NCBI GenBank assembly: GCA_965652645.1
Contig: CBFGXE010000002.1
Span: 1 to 64,000, forward strand
Source: ZC4RG30 sp965652645
Lineage (GTDB): Bacteria; Pseudomonadota; Gammaproteobacteria; Steroidobacterales; Steroidobacteraceae
DNA length: 64,000 nt
Reading direction: 5' to 3'
Both the position numbers and the translations under genes were made by a program. The notes below the pieces were generated by a model that was not told the DNA's origin, did no database searches, and saw nothing but the letters and a program-made list of their open reading frames with translations. How positions within the stretch are numbered: position 1 is the first letter of the stretch; each line of letters begins with the position of its first letter. Below, piece by piece: positions 32,883-41,053 of this stretch.

Positions 32883-34517
32883 TCAGCGTTCCATCGCTTC
32901 CCGGATGATCTGCGCCATTTCCGGAGTGCTGGGATTGTCGCGCCCGCCGGCCTTGCCCTCGAGCGCGTCGAGGATGGTCTTGCCGGCATCATCCTTGATG
33001 TCGAGCCGGGCGCCGTTGTCGATGAGGAACCTTGCCACCCGCGTCCAGTTGCGCCCGTTGGGGCGCTCGGGGTTCACGCCGTTGCCAACCGCACCGAACA
33101 GCGCGGTCTGCCCCTGGCGGTCGGTCATCGAGCTGGGCCGGGCGATGATGGCCGTGCGGCTGCGCGTGTCGGTGATGCGCGCGTTCACGTCTGCACCCGC
33201 CTTGATCAGCAGGTCGATCACCGCGATGGCATTGTCCTGGTTGGCTTCGTCGTCGAGCCGCGCGATGGGTCCCTGCCCGCCGCCGCTGGCGCCAACCAGG
33301 AAGCCGATGCCGGCCGCGGCCATCAGCGGCGTCACGCCCATCACGTTGGGCAGGTCGGGCAGCGCGCCATGCTGCAGCAGCAGCGCCACGGCCTCGCGGT
33401 CGCCCGACAGCGCCGCACGCAGCAGCGGCGTGCAGCCGGTGGTGATCAGGTCGTCGGTGAAGCGGCCGCGGAAGGGCCGGTGCATGTTCAGCTGCGGGTT
33501 CGGATCCACGCCCATCTCCAGCAGGCGCTGCATCACCTGCAGGGCGCTGCCGGCAGGAGGCGCGCCGGGGGCCTGCGCTCCGCGCGGTCCGCCAGGTCCG
33601 CCAGGACCGCCAGGACCGCCAGGCCCCCTTGGGCCGCCCGGCCCGCCGCCGCGTGCGCCGCCGCCACGCGTGCGCATGTCTGCCGTGAGGTACAGCGCGG
33701 TGCGTCCCCACCAGTCCGACAGGTGCGGATCGGCGCCGTGGTCCAGCAGCAGGTTGGCCACCGCGAAGTTGTTGTTGTCGATGGCATTCATCAGCGGCGT
33801 CACGCCCTCGGGCGTGGGACGGTTCACGTCGGCGCCGGCCTTCAGCAGCGAGGTCGCGCAGGCCACGCAGCCGGAGCGCGTGGCGAAGAGCAGCGGCGTG
33901 AGGCCGCCGGTATTGCGGTATTGCGCGCGCGGCTCGGAAGTGATCTGGTTGCCCCAGTCGGTGCTGGCGGCGCGAATGTCCACCTCGGCCTTGTGCGCGA
34001 GCAGCAGGTCGGTGATCTGCGCGCTGCCTGCCGCCACCGCCCACATCAGCGCCGTCTGCTCGCGCAGCAGCTCGCGCTCATTGACCCGCGCGCCGGCCTT
34101 CACCAGCGCCTCGGCGATGGGGAAAGAGCCGGCCCTTGCGGCCATCATCAGGGGAGTCTGGTTGTCGTCGTTGCCGAGGTTGGGGTCGGCCCCGCCCTTC
34201 AGCAGGATGTCCACGAGTGCGGTGTCGAGCAGGTCGATGGCCTCGGCCAGCGGCGTTGCACCAAAGGAATTGCGCACATCCGGCCTGGCTCCGCGGCGCA
34301 GCAGTTCCTGCACCAGCTCATGGTCGACGGCGTGGACGGCCCAGAGCAATGGCGAGCTGCCATCGGCCTGCAGGGCGTTGACGTCGGCGCCATTGCGCAG
34401 TGCCTGCAGCGCGCCCTTGCGATCGCCGTCGCGGATCAGGTCCGCCAGCTGGCTGGCGCCGGCCCATGCGGGCAACAACGTGGTGGCAAGGAGCAACAGG
34501 GTCCGGAGGATACGCAT
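32883..34517 (-). CDS. Exported ankyrin-repeat protein with Gly/Pro-rich insert (paralogue 1)
   Basis: A 544-residue protein. The start is ATG 34517 (MRILRTLLLLATTLLPAWAG), a signal peptide. It has about ten ankyrin-type repeats (NALQADGSSPLLWAVHAVDH, EGVTPLMNAIDNNNFAVANL). Midway lies a collagen-like run of GGP/GPG triplets (about residues 290-325) encoded by 9-bp DNA repeats. A CxxC pair occurs in TRSGCVACATSLLK. The protein at 50514-52268 has the same repeat order, CxxC and insert, so they are paralogues. It probably acts by protein binding in the periplasm; the partner is unknown. Confidence 0.85.
   Translation of the reverse strand: MRILRTLLLLATTLLPAWAGASQLADLIRDGDRKGALQALRNGADVNALQADGSSPLLWAVHAVDHELVQELLRRGARPDVRNSFGATPLAEAIDLLDTALVDILLKGGADPNLGNDDNQTPLMMAARAGSFPIAEALVKAGARVNERELLREQTALMWAVAAGSAQITDLLLAHKAEVDIRAASTDWGNQITSEPRAQYRNTGGLTPLLFATRSGCVACATSLLKAGADVNRPTPEGVTPLMNAIDNNNFAVANLLLDHGADPHLSDWWGRTALYLTADMRTRGGGARGGGPGGPRGPGGPGGPGGPGGPRGAQAPGAPPAGSALQVMQRLLEMGVDPNPQLNMHRPFRGRFTDDLITTGCTPLLRAALSGDREAVALLLQHGALPDLPNVMGVTPLMAAAGIGFLVGASGGGQGPIARLDDEANQDNAIAVIDLLIKAGADVNARITDTRSRTAIIARPSSMTDRQGQTALFGAVGNGVNPERPNGRNWTRVARFLIDNGARLDIKDDAGKTILDALEGKAGGRDNPSTPEMAQIIREAMER
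33586..33630. repeat. 9-bp tandem repeat coding for Gly-Pro-rich insert
   Basis: Five 9-base units of the type GGWCCGCCA (two GGTCCGCCA, two GGACCGCCA, one diverged). They lie inside the ankyrin gene and encode GGP triplets on the minus strand. Such repeats can change length by slippage in multiples of three residues without breaking the frame. Confidence 0.8.
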
Positions 34518-34574
34518 GGCGAACGGGCACAAGGGAATGTTGGCCCAGCTTACCGCAACTGTCCGGCGGAAAAT

Positions 34575-35435
34575 TCAGGCCCGCTGCAGCCGGAAGTCAT
34601 ATTCCACCGTGTAGAAGGGCACCTCCAGCCGCGAGCCGTCCGGGGCCGTGCCGGGAGGATGCCGGCGGAACTGCGTGACCAGGGATTCCTTCACGCCGAA
34701 CACGGCGTCCGAGTCGATGTACTGGCTGCCCGCGGCAAACAGGTGCGTGGTTACCCTGTGGTGGCCGGGCGCCGAAACCAGCATGTGGATGTGCCCCGGT
34801 CGCATGGGATGCCGCCCCATTTTCTCCAGCATGCGCCCCACGGGTCCGTCGGTGGGCACGGGGTAGTGGTTGGGCTTGATGGATCGGAAGCTGTAGCGCC
34901 CCTGTGCATCGGCGCGGATGCGGCCGCGCGCCTTCATGCCCGTCTCCCCAGGCAGCTGCATGTCGTAGTTTCCCTCGCCATCCCCGGACCAGATGTCGAG
35001 CAGCGCGCCGGCGATGGGCGTGCCATCGCTGCTGAGCACCCGCCCGGAATAGAACGCAGGCTCTCCCTTCACGCCCTCGGCCAGGTTCGCGCCGCCGGGC
35101 AGCTCCGGCGCGCCCTCCCAGTAGTAGGGACCGAGCACGGTGGAGTCCGTGACGCCGCCGGTGGCCGGATGGTTCAGCGTTATCACCAGGATGGAGACGC
35201 CCAGGGTGTCGGAGAGGAGGATGAACTCCTGGCGCCGGTCGGTGCAGGTCTGGCCGACTGCGGTGAGGAACCCGATGGCCTGGAACCACTCGGCCTCGGT
35301 GAGCTTCACCTCGCGCACGAACTGGTGCAGGTGGGTCACGAGCGAGGACATCACCTCCCGGAAGCGCGCGTCCTGGCACTGGTCCATGCGCGCCAGCACG
35401 GCCGCCGTGATGCTCTGCTCGTCGAACTCGCGCAT
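34575..35435 (-). CDS. Intradiol ring-cleavage dioxygenase (catechol 1,2-dioxygenase type)
   Basis: A 286-residue protein. The start is ATG 35435, with GGAGG upstream. An N-terminal helical dimerisation domain (EVMSSLVTHLHQFVREVKLT, WFQAIGFLTAVGQTC) precedes the catalytic beta-sandwich. Ferric iron ligands can be placed as Tyr in EGNYDMQLPG, Tyr in GRYSFRSIKPNHYPVP, and two His in RPGHIHMLVSAPGHH. TVLGPYYWEGAPELPGG is also typical. It opens a catechol or hydroxyquinol ring between the hydroxyls. No other aromatic-pathway genes are adjacent, so the substrate is open. Confidence 0.9.
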   Translation of the reverse strand: MREFDEQSITAAVLARMDQCQDARFREVMSSLVTHLHQFVREVKLTEAEWFQAIGFLTAVGQTCTDRRQEFILLSDTLGVSILVITLNHPATGGVTDSTVLGPYYWEGAPELPGGANLAEGVKGEPAFYSGRVLSSDGTPIAGALLDIWSGDGEGNYDMQLPGETGMKARGRIRADAQGRYSFRSIKPNHYPVPTDGPVGRMLEKMGRHPMRPGHIHMLVSAPGHHRVTTHLFAAGSQYIDSDAVFGVKESLVTQFRRHPPGTAPDGSRLEVPFYTVEYDFRLQRA

Positions 35436-35551
35436 GCGTGGCCCTCCCGTGGCGCCCAGTATCACCCATCCCCGGCCCGATGGCATTGCCCGCCGGCCCC
35501 GGGTTACAGTCGGCCGCAAGCCGGGCCAAGACCCGGCAACGGGAGGGCCGT

Positions 35552-36271
35552 ATGTCCGCTGCGACTGCGATTGCACGCGACCGTGTCTTCTTCACCATCA
35601 TGGCCTTCGTGGCCACCCTGGTGGTGTTCGTGGGCTTCGCGCCCAGCTTCTTCCTGGCGGTGGCCAACCCCCGCGCGCGACCCCTGGAGTTCATCTACCA
35701 CTTCCACGGCGCGGTGTTCTCGCTGTGGATGCTGTTCTTCATCGCGCAGAACATCCTGATCGCGAGCGGCAAGCGCGCACTGCACGCGAAGCTGGGCACC
35801 TTCGGCGCCGTGCTGGGCTGCTTCATGATCGTGATGGCCTTCCAGGTCACGCTGCATGCGGCGCGCAGCGGCTTCGGCGGCCCGCTGGGCGGACTGCCGG
35901 ACACGCTCCAGGCCATGGCCGTGCCCTTCTTTGACATGTTCGTGTTCGCGCCGCTGTTCCTCGCCGCGCTCTACTATCGCCGCCGCTCGCCCGATGCGCA
36001 CAAGCGGCTGATGCTGATGGCCACGGTGGGCGGGCTGCTGGGCGCCGCCATCGGTCGCGCGCCCTACTTCGTCGGCGAGCTCGACCGCCAGCTATATCTC
36101 TACCTGGCGCTGGTCTTCGCCGGGCCGGCGTACGACCTGGTGACGCGGCGCGGCCGCATCCATCCATCCTATTTCTTCGCGCTGGTGCCCTGCCTGTTCT
36201 TCCTCACCAGCATGCGGCTGAGGATCGGCGCCAGCCAGTGGTGGCAGGACTTCGCGGCCGCCATCCTCTGA
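35552..36271 (+). CDS. Multi-pass membrane protein of unknown function
   Basis: A 239-residue protein with about six to seven hydrophobic helices (VFFTIMAFVATLVVFVGFAP, VFSLWMLFFIAQNILIAS, KLGTFGAVLGCFMIVMAF, LYLYLALVFAGPAYDLVTRR). Conserved-looking polar residues are the His in EFIYHFHGAVFSLW and ASGKRALHAKLGTFG. This resembles small uncharacterised membrane proteins with His-bearing helices that may bind haem or copper. GGGAGGG precedes the ATG. It is divergent from the dioxygenase and convergent with the quinoprotein. Function unknown. Confidence 0.75.
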   Translation: MSAATAIARDRVFFTIMAFVATLVVFVGFAPSFFLAVANPRARPLEFIYHFHGAVFSLWMLFFIAQNILIASGKRALHAKLGTFGAVLGCFMIVMAFQVTLHAARSGFGGPLGGLPDTLQAMAVPFFDMFVFAPLFLAALYYRRRSPDAHKRLMLMATVGGLLGAAIGRAPYFVGELDRQLYLYLALVFAGPAYDLVTRRGRIHPSYFFALVPCLFFLTSMRLRIGASQWWQDFAAAIL

Positions 36272-36325
36272 AAAGACAGGGCACGAAGAGGCTCCCGGGT
36301 TGCCTTGCCTGCCTGCCGGGCGCGG

Positions 36326-38479
36326 CTAATTGCCGTGCCCGTTGTTGAACAGCTCGCCCGAGATGTAGTGCGCGACGTCGCGCAGCTGTTCCAGCGTCAG
36401 CGTGCCACGGAAGGCCGGCATGGTGTTCTTGCCGTTCCACGCCGTGGTGGCCACCAGCTGCGTGTCGCTGCCGATGGTCTCGAGCGAGGCGCCGTTGCCC
36501 GCGCCACCGGTGCCGCTGTCGCCATGGCAGGCCAGGCAGAACTGGCGGTAGATGCGCGCGCCGTCGGCCAGGTCGGCCGCGCCGGAAGGCAGCCTCACCG
36601 GCTGCGCTGCGCCCCCGGCGGGCGCAGCCTGGAGCGCACCCGCGGGTCCCGGGCCGCCCTGCGGCCCCGCGCCACCGGCCGCAGCTGCACCAGCATCGGC
36701 AGGCAGGGACCCGATGGTGCCGTCCAGCGAGAACAGCCACAGGCTGTCGCCGCGGCGCCCGCCGTTGATCATGCTGCCGGCGGAGAGCACCGCCACAAAC
36801 TGCCTGCCGCCATGCTCGAAAGTACTGGCGGAGGCCACGACGCCCGCGTCGGTCTGGAACGACCACAGGCGATTGCCGTTGGAACTGTCGAGCGCGGTGA
36901 ACCGCCCGTCCTGCCTGCCGACGAACACCAGGCCACCGCCAGTGGCCATGGTGCCGTTGAAGCAGGTGGTGGACCACTGCTGCTGCCAGGCGATGCGGTT
37001 GGTGGCGAGGTTCATGGCGGTGAAGGTGCCGCGACGCGCCACGCCATGGTTGGCCGCGCCGCGGCCACCGGCCCAGAAGCCGGTGGGACCTGGCGGCGCG
37101 AATTCCTTGCCATCGCTCTGTCCCACGCCCACATGGTCCGCGCCGCAGATGAACATGTAACGGGACCCGGGATCGTATGAGCTGGGTGGCCAGTTCGCGC
37201 CCATCTGTGGCTTGTACAGGGTCACCTTGTCCCAGAACGGCGTGAAGATGGCGCCGTTGTTCACCAGCTCGAATCCCTCCGGCGCAATGTCGATGAACTG
37301 GGGCACCACGGAGTCGCCGATCACGAAGGGTTGCGTGGCCGCGGTGCGCTGCCGCGGTTCCTGCGGCACGGGACGATCCTCGATGGGCAGCAGCGGCCTG
37401 CCCGTCTCGCGATCGAGGATGTATACCCAGCCGGTCTTGGACACCTCGGCAAGGCCCTTGCGCATGCGTCCCTCGTAGGGCGCATCGAAGAGGATCACCG
37501 GATTGGGCGAGTCGTAGTCCCAGAGGTCATGGCGCACCTGCTGGAAATGCCAGCGGTATTTCCCGGTCTTCGCTTCCAGCGCCACGATGGACACGGTGAA
37601 CAGGTTGTCGCCGGCGCGGTGCGCGCCGTTGTAGTCCGGTCCCGCGTTGCCGGTGCTGAAATACAGCAGTCCCAGCGTGGGATCGACGGCCGGCGTCTGC
37701 CAGATCGGGGCGCCACCGTACTTCCACGCATCATTGTCCGCCGGCCAGGTGTCGTGCCCGAACTCACCGGGACCGGGAACGGTATGGAAGGTCCACAACA
37801 GCCTGCCGGTCTTCGCATCGAAGGCCTTGATGCGGCCGCGGATGCCCACCTCGCCGCCGGCGAAGCCGGTGATCACCATGCCGTCGTAATACAGCGGCGC
37901 GCTGGTGATGGTGTAACCGGCGGCGGGATCCTCCGCCTGCACCGACCACGCCACCTGGCCGGTTCGCTGGTCCAGCGCCACCACCTGTGAGTCCAGCCGG
38001 CTGACGAACACCTTGCCATCGCCCAGCGCGGCGCCGCGGTTGGACCAGCCGCAGCAGGCGCGCACGCGCGCGGGATCAATGTGGGCCTTGTAGCGCCAGA
38101 GGATGCGGCCCGTATCCACCGCCACGGCGAACACGTCGCTCTCGCCGGTGGTGATGTAGATCACCCCGTCGTACACGATGGGCTGGCCCTGGCCGGAATG
38201 GTTGGCGCCGAGGCCGGAGCCCTCCAGGTGCGTGCGCCAGTTGGCCTTCAGCTGCGCGACATTGCCGCGGTTGATCTGTCGCAGTGGCGAATAACGCTGG
38301 TTGGCCAGATTACCGCCATTGGTAAGCCAGCCCGTGGTGGGCAGCGCGTTGAGCTGGTCCGCGGTGAATGCCGGCGCGGGACGGATCTGCGCCGTGGCTG
38401 CCAGCGCGACACCACACAGACCAGTTGCCGCCAGCCAGCGCGTGACGCGCCGGCCCATGCCATTGCCGGTCAAAGCCAT
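36326..38479 (-). CDS. Quinohaemoprotein alcohol dehydrogenase-like protein (PQQ + C-terminal cytochrome c)
   Basis: A 717-residue exported protein with a signal peptide (RWLAATGLCGVALAATAQ). An eight-bladed PQQ propeller follows, with W-motifs such as IVALEAKTGKYRWHFQQVRH. The vicinal Cys pair in VRACCGWSNRG sits at the cofactor as in methanol dehydrogenases. After an Ala/Gly/Pro linker, a C-terminal cytochrome c domain has FCLACHGDSGTGGAG. This is the type II quinohaemoprotein layout: periplasmic alcohol oxidation feeding electrons through haem c. The substrate is unknown, and no pqq synthesis gene is in the window. Confidence 0.9.
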   Translation of the reverse strand: MALTGNGMGRRVTRWLAATGLCGVALAATAQIRPAPAFTADQLNALPTTGWLTNGGNLANQRYSPLRQINRGNVAQLKANWRTHLEGSGLGANHSGQGQPIVYDGVIYITTGESDVFAVAVDTGRILWRYKAHIDPARVRACCGWSNRGAALGDGKVFVSRLDSQVVALDQRTGQVAWSVQAEDPAAGYTITSAPLYYDGMVITGFAGGEVGIRGRIKAFDAKTGRLLWTFHTVPGPGEFGHDTWPADNDAWKYGGAPIWQTPAVDPTLGLLYFSTGNAGPDYNGAHRAGDNLFTVSIVALEAKTGKYRWHFQQVRHDLWDYDSPNPVILFDAPYEGRMRKGLAEVSKTGWVYILDRETGRPLLPIEDRPVPQEPRQRTAATQPFVIGDSVVPQFIDIAPEGFELVNNGAIFTPFWDKVTLYKPQMGANWPPSSYDPGSRYMFICGADHVGVGQSDGKEFAPPGPTGFWAGGRGAANHGVARRGTFTAMNLATNRIAWQQQWSTTCFNGTMATGGGLVFVGRQDGRFTALDSSNGNRLWSFQTDAGVVASASTFEHGGRQFVAVLSAGSMINGGRRGDSLWLFSLDGTIGSLPADAGAAAAGGAGPQGGPGPAGALQAAPAGGAAQPVRLPSGAADLADGARIYRQFCLACHGDSGTGGAGNGASLETIGSDTQLVATTAWNGKNTMPAFRGTLTLEQLRDVAHYISGELFNNGHGN

Positions 38480-38512
38480 CGGATCCCCGCCAGGAAGGAA
38501 GCCCGCAATATC

Positions 38513-39049
38513 CTAAACGCCGCCGGCGCCGGGTGGACCGGCAGGCTTTGCCGGCGACTGGGCGTGATCCGTGTCATAGCGCAGCACGCTGATCTGCCCG
38601 TCGCTTTCCATGTACGCATGGCGCACGTCGCGCAGGTGGGCAATGCCCTGCTCGCGCAGCTTGGACATCACCTCGTCGCGGGTGAGGTGCTCGCGCCGCA
38701 GGTTGGCCGGCAGGAATCGCCCGTGGCGCACCAGCAGCAGCGCGCGCGGCGTGGTGAAGCGGTTCACGGCGGGGAAGCGGAAGGCCAGCCAGTCCAGCAG
38801 CGCGTTCCACCCGATGATGGTGGACAGGAGGATCACGCCCTCGGTGATCGTCTTGTATTCCCCCGCCATCGCGTTCTGTGCCGCATCGGCCAGGATCACC
38901 AGCAGCAGCACGTCGGCGATGCCCATTGCGCCGATGTCGCGGCGGAGCACGAAGCGGAACACCAGGAACAGGAACCAGTAGATGACGCTGCCGCGGATCA
39001 GGATCTCCGCCACCGGCATCTTCACCGCGAACAGTTCGCCGAGGTCCAT
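38513..39049 (-). CDS. DUF421 (YetF-like) membrane protein
   Basis: A 178-residue protein with three N-terminal membrane helices (LIRGSVIYWFLFLVFRFVL, ADVLLLVILADAAQNAM, GVILLSTIIGWNALLDWLAF) and a cytosolic DUF421 domain. Its marks are FTTPRALLLVRHGRFLPANL, LTRDEVMSKLREQGI and VRHAYMESDGQISVL. Family function is not settled; YetF-type proteins are linked to envelope or spore stress in Gram-positives. It lies 14 bases downstream of the aldehyde dehydrogenase gene on the same strand. Confidence 0.88.
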   Translation of the reverse strand: MDLGELFAVKMPVAEILIRGSVIYWFLFLVFRFVLRRDIGAMGIADVLLLVILADAAQNAMAGEYKTITEGVILLSTIIGWNALLDWLAFRFPAVNRFTTPRALLLVRHGRFLPANLRREHLTRDEVMSKLREQGIAHLRDVRHAYMESDGQISVLRYDTDHAQSPAKPAGPPGAGGV

Positions 39050-39063
39050 GGGCAGCCCTCCAG

Positions 39064-40521
39064 TCAGTCCGTGAGGATGGTCTTGGTCTCTGTATAGGCG
39101 TGGAAATTCTCCGGGCCGCCCTCGCGGCCGATTCCGGACTGCTTGAAGCCGCCATAGGGCGCCATGAAGTCCATGCGCAGGCCATTCTGGCCCACGCAGC
39201 CGGTGCGCAGCTGGCGCGCGACGCGACGGGCCCGCTCCGGATCCTGCGTGAACACCGCGCCATTCAGGCCATAGATGGAATCATTGGCGATGCGGATGGC
39301 GTCGGGCTCGTCGCGGCAGGCGATCAGGCTGATCACCGGGCCGAAGATCTCCTCCTGCGCGATCACCATGCTGTTGTCCACGTTGGTGAACAGCGTGGGC
39401 TCGATGTAGAAGCCCTTCGGCAGGTGCGGCGGGCGCCTTGCACCGCAGGCCAGCGTCGCGCCCTGCCCAATGCCGCGCGCGATGTAGCCCTCGACGCGTT
39501 CGAGCTGCCGCCGCATGGCGAGCGGCCCCATCTGGCTCTGCGGGTCATCTGGCGGTCCCACGCGGATGCCGGCCATCGCGGTCACGATGGCCTCGGCCAG
39601 CGCGGCGTAACGCGACTGCGGCACGATCACGCGGCTCAGCGTGGCGCAGACCTGGCCGGTCATGGTGCAGATGGTGCCGGTGAGGATGGCCGCCGCCTGC
39701 TCCACCGGAAAATCATCAAGCACCAGCGCGGCGGACTTGCCGCCCAGCTCCAGCGTCACGCGCGCGATGCGCTCCCCGCACACGCTGGCGATGCGCCGGC
39801 CCGCGGCGGTGCTGCCGGTGAAGGCCACCTTGTCGACGCCGGGATTGCGCACCAGGTGGTCGGAAGCCTCGCGGTGCCCCGGCACCAGGTTGACCACCCC
39901 GGGCGGCAGGCCGGCCTCGGCGGCGCACTCGGCGATGATGTATGCCTCCAGCGGCGTCTCGGGCGAGGGTTTCATGATGACCGTGCAGCCGGCGATGAGT
40001 GCCGGCGCCACCTTCTGCATCATGATGCCGTAGGGTGCGTTCCACGGCGCAATGGCGGCGACCACGCCCACGGGCTCGCGCACGATGAGGGTCCTGCCCG
40101 GGCCCATGGAGGAAGGCTGCTGCGTCTCGAAGGGATGGCTTGCCGCCAGGCCCGCGAAATACCTCAGCTGCATGGTGCCGCCGATGGTGACATTGGGCGC
40201 GAAGCTGGCCAGCCCGCCCGTCTGCAGCGTCCAGGCGCGGGCCAGCTCACCGTGGCGCTTTTCCAGCGCGGCGGCCATCGCCTCGGCGTAGCGGGCGCGC
40301 TCGAGGTGCGTCAGGCGCGGCCAGGGGCCTGCATCGAAAGCCTGCCGCGCGGCGGCCACGGCCCTGTCCATGTCGGCCTCGCGTGCCTCGGCCACCTCGC
40401 CGAGGGACTCCTCGGTGGCGGGATTCACGAGACTGATGCTCCCGGGCTGTGCCGGGGACACCCATTGCCCGCCTATGTAAAGCCGGTCGCGGTGAAGGAT
40501 ATTGAGCGTGGCGCCAGACAT
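39064..40521 (-). CDS. NAD(P)-dependent aldehyde dehydrogenase
   Basis: A 485-residue ALDH-superfamily enzyme. Key parts: VVAAIAPWNAPYGIMMQ (Asn of the oxyanion hole), the general base Glu in RVTLELGGKSAALVLDD, the nucleophile Cys in MTGQVCATLSRVIVP, and EEIFGPVISLIAC near the C-terminus. The fold and the GFKQSGIGREGG ending are as in broad aldehyde or semialdehyde dehydrogenases. It could oxidise aldehydes made by the neighbouring quinohaemoprotein, although the two genes are separated by the DUF421 gene and one is periplasmic. Confidence 0.93.
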   Translation of the reverse strand: MSGATLNILHRDRLYIGGQWVSPAQPGSISLVNPATEESLGEVAEAREADMDRAVAAARQAFDAGPWPRLTHLERARYAEAMAAALEKRHGELARAWTLQTGGLASFAPNVTIGGTMQLRYFAGLAASHPFETQQPSSMGPGRTLIVREPVGVVAAIAPWNAPYGIMMQKVAPALIAGCTVIMKPSPETPLEAYIIAECAAEAGLPPGVVNLVPGHREASDHLVRNPGVDKVAFTGSTAAGRRIASVCGERIARVTLELGGKSAALVLDDFPVEQAAAILTGTICTMTGQVCATLSRVIVPQSRYAALAEAIVTAMAGIRVGPPDDPQSQMGPLAMRRQLERVEGYIARGIGQGATLACGARRPPHLPKGFYIEPTLFTNVDNSMVIAQEEIFGPVISLIACRDEPDAIRIANDSIYGLNGAVFTQDPERARRVARQLRTGCVGQNGLRMDFMAPYGGFKQSGIGREGGPENFHAYTETKTILTD

Positions 40522-40576
40522 CGAACCCCCCGGTGCATGGAAGGCCGCGAGTCTAGCGCGCAGCGGCTCGGGCGCG

Positions 40577-40804
40577 TCAGCCGCGCTTGTAGATGATCTT
40601 CTTCGTTCCGCCCCCGCAGGTACCCACGACCTTGCCGTCTTCCTCGGCGTCCTTGTCGACGATGGTGAGGGTGAACGCGGTGACGCCGTTCTGGCGGATC
40701 TTCGCCTCGATCTCGCTCTTGAGCTCTTCGCAGGGCTTCACCTGCGCCATCGCTGGTGCGGCCAGCAGGGCGAGGATGGCAGCCGAGGTCAGCGTTTTTT
40801 TCAT
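40577..40804 (-). CDS. DUF1161 small exported protein
   Basis: A 75-residue protein with a signal peptide (MKKTLTSAAILALLAAPAMA). The DUF1161 core follows: VKPCEELKSEIEAKIRQNGV, FTLTIVDKDA and GKVVGTCGGGTKKIIYKR. The two Cys (KPCEEL and GTCGGG) are conserved in the family and probably form a disulfide. Function unknown. It is divergent from the hybrid kinase at 41054, and the 249-base gap between them contains nothing I recognise. Confidence 0.92.
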   Translation of the reverse strand: MKKTLTSAAILALLAAPAMAQVKPCEELKSEIEAKIRQNGVTAFTLTIVDKDAEEDGKVVGTCGGGTKKIIYKRG

Positions 40805-41053
40805 CTTCTTCTCCCTGTGAGGCCGCCGGCCGGCGACCGGCTGTCATTTTGCGCTGCAAACGTGACCCCCGCCACATCCGGGGCCGGCTCAGGGGAACCC
40901 CGGTACAGCCGCGGGCCCGGAGGGCGTTTCATTGCGCGGCAACATCCGAAGCCGCTGGTGCAATGAAAAAGCCGTCACATGTAGCCCGGGCCGGGAAGCA
41001 GGGCCGCCTGCCTCAACCGGCGTGCGCACAGTGCCCACCCTGAGGGACCGCCC

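Noticed and set aside
33586..33660. Regularly repeated DNA considered as a CRISPR-like array
   Set aside because: Units are 9 bp with no spacers and are in frame inside a gene; they encode GGP triplets.
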